The position numbers and the translations under genes are program-made. A DNA stretch of 22,610 nucleotides from SURF-24 sp964537965. GTDB lineage: Bacteria > Bacteroidota > Ignavibacteria > Ignavibacteriales > SURF-24. Positions 1 to 6,631 of the stretch are shown here, piece by piece. The notes under the pieces were generated by a model. The model was given only the letters and a program-made list of their open reading frames with translations. It did not search any database and had not been told where the DNA came from. Every line of letters starts with the position of its first letter. Within the stretch, counting starts at the first letter, position 1. Location of the stretch: positions 1 through 22,610 of the forward strand of contig CAZIDB010000061.1 of NCBI GenBank assembly GCA_964537965.1, read 5' to 3'.

Positions 1-16
1 CTTCCCGTGGGTAAGG

Positions 17-37
17 CCTGCCTGCCGGCAAGGCAGG
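17..37. repeat. GC-rich imperfect palindrome at left edge
   Basis: The sequence CCTGCCTGCC/GGCAAGGCAGG pairs with itself apart from a one-base bulge. It lies just downstream of the stop codon of the minus-strand aldo/keto reductase, where a hairpin could act as a transcription terminator. It also resembles the dispersed CCTGC/GCAGG palindromes seen further along this window (around 15438-15451). The element may extend past the left edge, so its full extent is unknown. Confidence 0.5.
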
Positions 38-58
38 GGTTTGGGGATGGGCTTTCTA

Positions 59-1024
59 TTACCATGCATAAGCTTCCGGCGCCTGGTTGCCCGGCCCGGG
101 CCAAATCTCATCAAGCTTTTTCATTATTTCGTCATCCAATTTAAAATCCAACGCAGAAATGTTTTCATCAAGCTGCTCAATTGTTCTTGGCCCAACAATA
201 GGAGAAGTTATTGCCGGGTTCTGCAGCATCCAGTTAAGTGCAACAACGGAAGGCTTCTGATTTATTTCTTTACAGAGATTTTCATATTTCTCAATCTGCG
301 GGCGAAGCTTTTCTGCAGAAGCTAACAATGCAGGACGTGAACGCCTGCCCGTTTCCGGTTTATCTAATATTCCGCAAAGAATACCGCCACCCATCGGGCT
401 CCAGGGAATTATTCCTACTCCCATCGCTTTACAAGCCGGAATAACTTCAAGCTCGATATGCCGGTTTCGTAAGCTGTAAATACTCTGTTCGGAAACTAAG
501 CCAAGCATATGTTTTTCTTTTGCTTTGTAATTTGCTTCAACAATATTCCATGCCGCAAAGTTACTGCTGCCCACGTAAATAATTTTTCCTTCGCGTATTA
601 GTTGTTCCATTGCCTGCCATATTTCTTCCCAAGGAGTTTCTCTATCGATGTGATGCATCTGGTAAAGATCGATGTGATCGGTTTTAAGTCTTTTTAAACT
701 ATCTTCGCAGGCGCGTTTGATATTGTAAGCAGATAATTTTGAATCGTTAATCCAGTCGCTCATTCCCCCGTAAACCTTGGAAGCAAGGACAATTTTTTCT
801 CTTCTTCCTCCATTTAGCGAAAGCCATCTACCAATAATTTCTTCTGTCTGCCCCTTGTAAGATCCGTAAACGTTTGCGGTATCAAAGAAATTAATTCCGC
901 AATCAATTGCGTGATCCATTATCTTGTAACTTTCCTCATCGGTATTGTACTGCCCGTAATTCATTGTTCCAAGACAAAGCCTGCTTACTTTTAATCCTGA
1001 GCGTCCAAGATGAGTACACTCCAT
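59..1024 (-). CDS. Aldo/keto reductase
   Basis: Predicted cytoplasmic NADP(H)-dependent oxidoreductase with a (beta/alpha)8 barrel that reduces aldehydes or ketones; the substrate is unknown. With the start at 1024 the protein has 321 residues, normal for the family. The catalytic tetrad is visible: D48 and Y53 (FFDTANVYG), K83 (ASKVYGG) and H124 (LYQMHH). The GSSNFAAW and IVGPRT segments match the usual cofactor-binding part of the barrel. The frame is open to an ATG at 1078, but the ATG at 1024 is preferred because GGGAG lies a few bases upstream and the family N-terminus (HLGRSGLKVSRLCLGTMNYG) begins there. It is divergent from the secreted protein that follows, with a shared upstream region of about 180 bp. 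The broad family is certain; the subfamily is not. Confidence 0.93.
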   Translation of the reverse strand: MECTHLGRSGLKVSRLCLGTMNYGQYNTDEESYKIMDHAIDCGINFFDTANVYGSYKGQTEEIIGRWLSLNGGRREKIVLASKVYGGMSDWINDSKLSAYNIKRACEDSLKRLKTDHIDLYQMHHIDRETPWEEIWQAMEQLIREGKIIYVGSSNFAAWNIVEANYKAKEKHMLGLVSEQSIYSLRNRHIELEVIPACKAMGVGIIPWSPMGGGILCGILDKPETGRRSRPALLASAEKLRPQIEKYENLCKEINQKPSVVALNWMLQNPAITSPIVGPRTIEQLDENISALDFKLDDEIMKKLDEIWPGPGNQAPEAYAW

Positions 1025-1207
1025 TTCTCTCTCCCGTTTTTTTCTGAGTAATTTATTTAATTCATTATTGAAAGACAATTGCCATAATGATTTTATGAAG
1101 TTAAAAGTTCATTATTAAATATTTATTCTTTAACAACCATCTTTTCAATTGCAAAACCAAAGCCTTATTTTGGAAGAGAAAATTCCATTTATTTTACAGA
1201 GAGAATA

Positions 1208-3919
1208 ATGAAATTAAGAAACGTTTTTTTAGCTGTTGTCCTGTTGGGTATTTATCCGTTTAACTTTTTGTATTCACAGGCAGAAGTTCTTTTGGTGCTT
1301 GGTTCGGATACGGCCATATGGGATGGTATGAGTACAAGTAACTATAATTGTCATTACAAATTGGATCTTTTTACTGATCCTTCAAGGAACGGTCAGAGAA
1401 TTATGGATGCTACATACAGAAACAATTATAAGGATTCTTATGGGCAAACAGTTAAACTTACCTGGTGGATGATGGCCGGAAATATTTTTCGTTATGCGGA
1501 TAATACGAACGTTCCCCTGGCAAACACGATGACTTTGTACCTGATGAAAAAATATAACAGCGATGCAATTAAACAGTTCGGTGATGAATTATCATTACAC
1601 TACCATACTTTCAGCTGGACAGATTATGACGGTGACGGAAAATATTTCTGGAACCAGGCTCATAGCTTTAACGAATGCCGCGAAGATTTTGATTTAACAC
1701 TTGCCCAGTTTCTTCTTGAAGAAAATACATTCCCTGTTTCATTCCGCAGCGGATGGCATTACATGGGCAACGAATGGCAGCAATATTTAGATCAGCTTCT
1801 GCTATTTAGTATGCACAATCATTACCCCCATGTAAGAACCGACCCGACAGAACCAATTGATAATGTTTATGACTGGTCGAAAGCGCCCAAGACTTTTATA
1901 CCTTATCAGCCGGCGCCGTATAATTATCAATTACCCGGCGGCAACAGGGGATGGAATTTAAGATCTGTTTATATGGCAAGTGTTTCTCAAAGTACTATGG
2001 ATAATATGTTTGCGCAGGCAAAAAGCGGCAAAACACAGGTTGCATGTTTCTGGGCTCATCTTCCGGAAGAAGATTTTCTTGATAACGTTGCAAGGATTGA
2101 CAGCATTGCTCATCAATCCGAAATAAAGTACCCATCGGTTAAATTCAGGTATTGTACCGCTATAGAAGCAATGCAGAGGTGGTTAAAGACGAGCGATACA
2201 ACCGCGCCCGCAATACAGATTGAAGAAGAGTTAAGTGGGAATAAAGTTAAATTCACAATTAAAAGTGATGAAGCAATTTTCCAGGCGCAGCCATTTGCAG
2301 CAGTAAAAAATATTTATGAACAATATCTTGTTGTAAACTTTACAAAGATTGATGACAAAACATGGCAGTCGGTTGAGGAGCATGATAAAGAAAAACTTGC
2401 AAAATTTGGTGTGGCGGTAACAGATGCGGTTGGAAACCTTAACACAAAATTTATAACGTATCTGCCGGATGATATTTTTATTGACAACACCGATAAAGAT
2501 TATTCTGAATTAAGCGGCAGTTGGTCAAATTCAACAAAAGCAGCCTGGGGAGATAATTCAAGAGTAGTTACGCTAAAGACTGAAGATTCTGTTGCAGTTA
2601 AGTGGAATATTAATGTTGAACAATCCTGCAAGTACAATCTATTTATCCAGGTGCCCGCTATATCAAATTCTGTTACAGAAAGAAATTTTAAAATAAATTG
2701 CGGTGGCAACACTTACTTTAAAACAATGTCTGATGAAATTGTGCAAATGGATTGGGTTTATATCGGTACATTTAATTTTGAAAAGTATGAGAACAATTAT
2801 ATTGAAATGTCTGCTACCGGCAAGAATCAATCAGGCAAAATATTTTCCGCAGACGTACTAAAAATTTCTGCTCTTGTAAGAGATGTGGAGTTAAGAGCAT
2901 ATCCAAATAATATCACACTGGGATCTGTAAGTATAGAGGATACATCAACAATACAATTAGTAATTTCAAATCAGGGCATAAATGACCTTACAATTAATTA
3001 TATCAGTTCTGTTCATAAGAATGTGAAAGCGGATACAACTTTTCCTCTGGTATTAAAAGGAATGTCCGCAGTTACCGTTCCTCTGAAATTTCATTCTTCA
3101 ACCATCGGTTCTGTAGAAGATTTCGTTATTATCAGCAGTAATGATCCGGTTCATCCGTTAGCAAGAATTCCCTTTATTTGTAATGTGTTAAATTATTTTG
3201 CTATAGCAGACAATGAAGATGCAGGCATATATACAGAGTATGGAGCCTGGTATTTCAGCAATGCTAAAGCTAATGGAAGCACCAGTCGTTATGCAAACCA
3301 GAACCTGGGAGCAAGTGCGGTCTTTAATCCTGTTGTTAAGAAGAACGGTCTTTACGAAGTGCTTGAGATTGTACCTAAGACAGTTAACGCTACAGACAAG
3401 GCTTTATATATTTTAAGCGAAAATGATGTGCCGGTTGATTCTGTTTTTGTAAATCAGAATACAGGCAGCGGTAGTTGGGTAGCAATAGGGCAATATAATT
3501 TTAAGGCAAACTCAAAAGTTTCTGTTAAAGTTGTTGATGTTGGTTTAAGCACGGTGGGAACGGTTATCCGTGCGGATGCGGTAAGAATTCAATTGCTGCA
3601 GGAAACAACAGGAATAAATGAATTAAGCAATTCATCTTTGCCGAAAGAATTTAAATTGGAACAGAATTATCCTAATCCGTTTAACCCGGTTACAAAAATA
3701 AAATATACAATTCCTGTAGGGGCGTATGGCAATACGCCCTTACAAATAAAGGTGTATGATATTTTAGGCAATGAGGTAGCAGTACTAGTAAACGAAAAGC
3801 AGCCGGCAGGAGTATATGAGGTTGAATTTTCCGCAGAGCAGTTTAGTAGCGGAATATATTTTTATAATTTGAGATATGGAGAAAACAGCATAACAAAAAA
3901 AATGTGCCTGATGAAGTAA
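1208..3919 (+). CDS. T9SS-sorted protein, deacetylase-like domain plus golvesin-like domains
   Basis: Large secreted protein of 903 residues. Residues 1-24 form a signal peptide ending in LYSQ. Residues about 25-335 look like a polysaccharide-deacetylase-type barrel: LHYH (H131, H133), FRSGWHYM and FWAHLPEEDF are candidate metal or active-site segments. This assignment is by pattern and uncertain. Residues about 421-557 and 664-797 resemble golvesin C-terminal-like, carbohydrate-binding-type domains (IDNTD/ADNED start, W-x-IG-x-YNF, ADAVRI end). Residues about 560-661 resemble an ASH/HYDIN-like immunoglobulin-fold domain. The last 100 residues are a T9SS type A sorting domain starting near EQNYPNPFNP and ending KKMCLMK, so the mature protein should be exported across the outer membrane and anchored or released. 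A 30-bp palindrome sits in frame in this last domain. The start has a weak purine-rich GAGAG upstream. A role in extracellular glycan processing is inferred. Confidence 0.85.
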   Translation: MKLRNVFLAVVLLGIYPFNFLYSQAEVLLVLGSDTAIWDGMSTSNYNCHYKLDLFTDPSRNGQRIMDATYRNNYKDSYGQTVKLTWWMMAGNIFRYADNTNVPLANTMTLYLMKKYNSDAIKQFGDELSLHYHTFSWTDYDGDGKYFWNQAHSFNECREDFDLTLAQFLLEENTFPVSFRSGWHYMGNEWQQYLDQLLLFSMHNHYPHVRTDPTEPIDNVYDWSKAPKTFIPYQPAPYNYQLPGGNRGWNLRSVYMASVSQSTMDNMFAQAKSGKTQVACFWAHLPEEDFLDNVARIDSIAHQSEIKYPSVKFRYCTAIEAMQRWLKTSDTTAPAIQIEEELSGNKVKFTIKSDEAIFQAQPFAAVKNIYEQYLVVNFTKIDDKTWQSVEEHDKEKLAKFGVAVTDAVGNLNTKFITYLPDDIFIDNTDKDYSELSGSWSNSTKAAWGDNSRVVTLKTEDSVAVKWNINVEQSCKYNLFIQVPAISNSVTERNFKINCGGNTYFKTMSDEIVQMDWVYIGTFNFEKYENNYIEMSATGKNQSGKIFSADVLKISALVRDVELRAYPNNITLGSVSIEDTSTIQLVISNQGINDLTINYISSVHKNVKADTTFPLVLKGMSAVTVPLKFHSSTIGSVEDFVIISSNDPVHPLARIPFICNVLNYFAIADNEDAGIYTEYGAWYFSNAKANGSTSRYANQNLGASAVFNPVVKKNGLYEVLEIVPKTVNATDKALYILSENDVPVDSVFVNQNTGSGSWVAIGQYNFKANSKVSVKVVDVGLSTVGTVIRADAVRIQLLQETTGINELSNSSLPKEFKLEQNYPNPFNPVTKIKYTIPVGAYGNTPLQIKVYDILGNEVAVLVNEKQPAGVYEVEFSAEQFSSGIYFYNLRYGENSITKKMCLMK
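3715..3744. repeat. In-frame palindrome inside sorting-domain coding sequence
   Basis: The two 14-base arms, GTAGGGGCGTATGG and CAATACGCCCTTAC, are reverse complements at 12 of 14 positions, with one more T/A pair outside. The palindrome is translated in frame as part of the segment PVGAYGNTPLQ, between the first and second conserved strands of the T9SS domain (KIKYTIP and QIKVYDILGNEV). It looks like a dispersed REP-type palindrome that entered a coding loop without breaking the frame. Confidence 0.7.
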
Positions 3920-4008
3920 CAATTGGTAAAAGAGCAGAATTGATTAATTGAAATAGCACAGGAAATTTGATAAGTTTGAAAAGTAAGTGTTATTAGTAAG
4001 GAATTAGT

Positions 4009-4203
4009 ATGGATACAATAAATGAAGAAGACCTTCTTTTTTATATAACAAAAGAAGATGTTCAATATGAGGCTTTGGAAAAAATCGGCAGAAAATTGAC
4101 TGAAGACGAATTAGAATTCGCTAAAGAAGGACTTGAATGGGGAATACTAGAATCAATTTGGATAATTTACAATACGGTTTTTTATGAAATGATACCTAAT
4201 TAG
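4009..4203 (+). CDS. Small acidic hypothetical protein (64 aa)
   Basis: Not recognised as a named family. The 64-residue product is acidic and probably all-helical, with a central IGRKLTEDELEFAKEGLEWG segment and a hydrophobic aromatic tail (SIWIIYNTVFYEMI). There is no signal peptide. AAGGA eight bases before the ATG is a good ribosome binding site, and the composition is protein-like, so I take it as real. It starts 89 bp after the T9SS cargo gene and ends 35 bp before the predicted nuclease on the same strand. It may therefore be a partner of that nuclease, such as a regulator or antidote, but that is only positional inference. Confidence 0.65.
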   Translation: MDTINEEDLLFYITKEDVQYEALEKIGRKLTEDELEFAKEGLEWGILESIWIIYNTVFYEMIPN

Positions 4204-4238
4204 AAATATTGTGTATACATAGTAAATTCTTATAATAA

Positions 4239-5180
4239 ATGATTACAAAAAGAAAGTCTCCAACCGATACTCTTGTTGATAAATTTTTACAACAAGTTCA
4301 GAAAATTCACATTAATACAGAATTAATAAAAGTGCTAAAAGCAAGAGTATTCAAAATTGCTAATGCAAATGTATTAATACGTGCTGCATCTTCACCAGTT
4401 GGGCTAAATGGAAATTACTTCTTTGGTATTAATTACATTACCGTTGAAGAAATGGCAAATCTTGATAATCCTTTCGTTGCTTTCATATGTGGCGATTTAA
4501 ATAGTGTTGTAATTATTCCTGCAAGTATCCTGTTTAATAATCTCAAATTTATTAGCCATGATAGAAACGGTGAATATAAAATCCTTATTGATAAAAATTT
4601 TAATATTGCACTCAAAGGCCGTAATAATAGAATTTTATGTAAAGACTTTATTAATAATTGGGATATTCTTCTGACTACTCAGTCTAATAACAAAACAGAA
4701 AAAGAATCCATTGAAGAAAGCTATCATTCAATTTTACAGGGAAGAATTTTGGAGATAGGAAATGTACGTGGGTTTCAAACCTATTGCCCTAATAAATCAA
4801 AGATATTTAACGGCAGGAAGTTGGCTGAAATTGCAACATTAGAGTCTTGTCCCGATTTACAATTTTCAGATTATGAATTATTAAAACAGATTGATGTTTT
4901 ATGGTTTAAAGATAAAGGCAATCATTTAATACCAGAGTGTGCTTTTGAAGTAGAACTTTCTACGGGGACTTGGTCGGGAGTTGGTCGAATGGCATCACTA
5001 ATTGATTACTCAAATGTTCGCTTATATGTAATTTCAGATAACTCGAAAAAGTATAATCAAGTAATAAATGTTTTACCCACCTTACAAAATAGATACAAAT
5101 ATATTTCTACAGACATAATTGGTGATCTGTATTCATCTGAACTACAATTGAAAGAGTTAAGAGAAAAAATAGGTCTATAA
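4239..5180 (+). CDS. Predicted PD-(D/E)XK-type nuclease-like protein
   Basis: 313 residues with no signal peptide or membrane segment. The C-terminal half (about 155-313) has the look of a restriction-endonuclease fold: an upstream acidic residue, D219 (QIDVLWF), then 17 residues, then E237 and E239 in AFEVELSTGTWSGVGRM, followed by the strand RLYVIS. A D-x(n)-E-x-E arrangement, with glutamate in place of the usual lysine, is known for example in BamHI. The N-terminal half (residues about 1-150, with NYFFGINY, FVAFICG and VVIIPASILF) looks like a separate globular domain, possibly for target recognition, but I cannot name it. No clear ribosome binding site precedes the ATG, which lies 35 bp after the small upstream gene. 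The stretch looks more AT-rich by eye than its neighbours, compatible with transfer. A defence or restriction role is inferred; the nuclease assignment is moderate. Confidence 0.6.
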   Translation: MITKRKSPTDTLVDKFLQQVQKIHINTELIKVLKARVFKIANANVLIRAASSPVGLNGNYFFGINYITVEEMANLDNPFVAFICGDLNSVVIIPASILFNNLKFISHDRNGEYKILIDKNFNIALKGRNNRILCKDFINNWDILLTTQSNNKTEKESIEESYHSILQGRILEIGNVRGFQTYCPNKSKIFNGRKLAEIATLESCPDLQFSDYELLKQIDVLWFKDKGNHLIPECAFEVELSTGTWSGVGRMASLIDYSNVRLYVISDNSKKYNQVINVLPTLQNRYKYISTDIIGDLYSSELQLKELREKIGL

Positions 5181-5209
5181 CGAAAGGTTATAAATCAAAT
5201 CGGGGACTT

Positions 5210-5431
5210 TTACGAAGCAAATTTTAAAATTTCTAGTTCGGTATTCTTGTTAACGTTTTTTAAAATTTCATCAACCTGCGACATAACAACATCTTCAATT
5301 AAATATTCACCACAACCCTCACATTGCAATACAGGCAAATCTTTAATAATAATTACAGAGTTACCATTTGTTTTAAAAGGCATATTTGTAACAACTCTTT
5401 GTAATTCTTTTCCGCAATTATGGCAAATCAT
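5210..5431 (-). CDS. YgiT-type zinc-finger protein (antitoxin-like)
   Basis: 73 residues with an N-terminal zinc finger formed by C3-x2-C6 and C37-x2-C40 (MICHNCGKEL and LQCEGCGEYL). This is the pattern of YgiT-type zinc-finger proteins related to the N-terminal half of the MqsA antitoxin. It has no C-terminal helix-turn-helix domain, so it is the short form, which often follows a DUF4258-type toxin gene. AGGAG seven bases before the ATG supports the start. Only 20 bp of known sequence lie upstream before the run of N, so the expected toxin partner, if any, would fall in the gap. It is convergent with the predicted nuclease, 29 bp apart. The zinc-finger family is confident; function as an antitoxin here is inferred. 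Confidence 0.85.
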   Translation of the reverse strand: MICHNCGKELQRVVTNMPFKTNGNSVIIIKDLPVLQCEGCGEYLIEDVVMSQVDEILKNVNKNTELEILKFAS

Positions 5432-5451
5432 TTTTTTCTCCTGATCTTAAA

Positions 5452-5551
5452 NNNNNNNNNNNNNNNNNNNNNNNNNNNNNNNNNNNNNNNNNNNNNNNNN
5501 NNNNNNNNNNNNNNNNNNNNNNNNNNNNNNNNNNNNNNNNNNNNNNNNNNN
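5452..5551. other. Assembly gap (100 N)
   Basis: Exactly 100 undetermined bases. This is the usual placeholder for a scaffold join of unknown size, so the real distance between the zinc-finger gene and the PorV-like gene is not known and genes may be missing here. Confidence 0.98.
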
Positions 5552-5552
5552 T

Positions 5553-6563
5553 TTAATAGCTTATTCCAAGCGATAGATAATGTCTTCCTTCCAAAATTCC
5601 GAAAGGCTCATAAGCATAATCAACTCTTAATGGAATATTTGAAAGAGTATATTTAAAACCTGCGCCGTATGTCATTCCTCTTTCATCATAATTGTTCTGG
5701 TAACCGATTCGCGCTGTGAACATATCCATATATTGGTATTCAGCGCCGAATTTAGTTTTCTCACCAAAGTCACGCGGGTGTCTTGATTCAAAAGCTAAAA
5801 GGAAATGATGTTCCTTGTTTTCCTCATAAAAGAAGTTAAGAGGTTCAACTGTAACACCAAAGCTTACCGCAAACGGAAGAGGAAAGTCTGTTCTTTCATA
5901 ACGGAATTCTCGTGAGATGTTCTGAAGTACGGCGGCAAACCGGATTCCGTTATAAAGAAAATCATAGTAGGCGCCAATATCTGCAGCCAATGGAAGAGAA
6001 TTGATTTTACTGCTCTCGTATTTCTTTTGTGAAAGAACGCTATCAAGACTTGATACCCATGCATCTCCAAGGTTCTGATAAATATATTTGATATGAACGC
6101 CATATGAAAACCTATCAGTTACTTTCTGAGAGAAAGCGATTCCAACTGTAAAAGCCTTGGGTGAAAAAACACCGGTTTCAATGTAACCTTCAGTATTACC
6201 CGCACGTCTTGTACCGTAGAAATCTCCATAATCCATGGACATAAAGCTTAAACCTATTACTCCAAAATCCCATGCGTTTACAGCGGCGGCAATTGCATTA
6301 TAATTTATATCTACAATTCCTTTTGTGTGGTTAAGGCTTACGTCAACATCACTTTTCATCCAGCTAATCAATGCAGGATTCCAGAAGATACCGTTTGAGT
6401 TTAGTGTAGTAGTAACGCCAACTCCGCCTTTGCCCATTACTTCAGCAGAAACAGGATTCTCGAGGAAGCGGAATCCCACCTGTGCCTTCTTAACAGCCTG
6501 AGGATAGATGGCTCCACCGACCGAGGCAATAACCAGGATAATTAATAAAAATTTATTTCTCAT
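5553..6563 (-). CDS. PorV/PorQ-family outer-membrane beta-barrel protein
   Basis: 336 residues with a signal peptide (about 1-22, ending GGAIYPQ). It then has the conserved N-terminus of the PorV/PorQ (UPF0164) family: FLENPVSAEVMGKGGVGVTT and GIFWNPAL, followed by alternating amphipathic strands (FGVIGLSFMSMDYGDF, FSYGVHIKYIYQNLG) and a C-terminal barrel strand ending LSLGISY. Family members are FadL-like barrels; PorV is the shuttle that collects T9SS cargo at the outer membrane. CGGAG seven bases before the ATG supports the start. It is the last gene of the run with the fibronectin-III protein (69 bp upstream) and the TonB receptor. The stop codon is next to the gap, so whatever follows is lost. 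Specific T9SS function is inferred from family and context. Confidence 0.85.
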   Translation of the reverse strand: MRNKFLLIILVIASVGGAIYPQAVKKAQVGFRFLENPVSAEVMGKGGVGVTTTLNSNGIFWNPALISWMKSDVDVSLNHTKGIVDINYNAIAAAVNAWDFGVIGLSFMSMDYGDFYGTRRAGNTEGYIETGVFSPKAFTVGIAFSQKVTDRFSYGVHIKYIYQNLGDAWVSSLDSVLSQKKYESSKINSLPLAADIGAYYDFLYNGIRFAAVLQNISREFRYERTDFPLPFAVSFGVTVEPLNFFYEENKEHHFLLAFESRHPRDFGEKTKFGAEYQYMDMFTARIGYQNNYDERGMTYGAGFKYTLSNIPLRVDYAYEPFGILEGRHYLSLGISY

Positions 6564-6631
6564 ATAAAACTCCGATTAACATTACAAAATTTGTATTACA
6601 GTTCTTTGTCTTTAAACAGATTATCATAGCC

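Noticed and set aside
41..444. Short plus-strand frames over the aldo/keto reductase
   Set aside because: They are antisense to a well-supported gene and show no protein-like features or ribosome binding sites.
5176..5192. Small hairpin TATAAC/GTTATA between the nuclease and zinc-finger genes as a terminator
   Set aside because: Only six mostly A-T pairs and no T tract follow; too weak to claim.
5420..5656. Open frame on the plus strand running through the N gap
   Set aside because: It exists only because the gap has no stops; its ends overlap the zinc-finger gene and the 3' end of the PorV-like gene in antisense.
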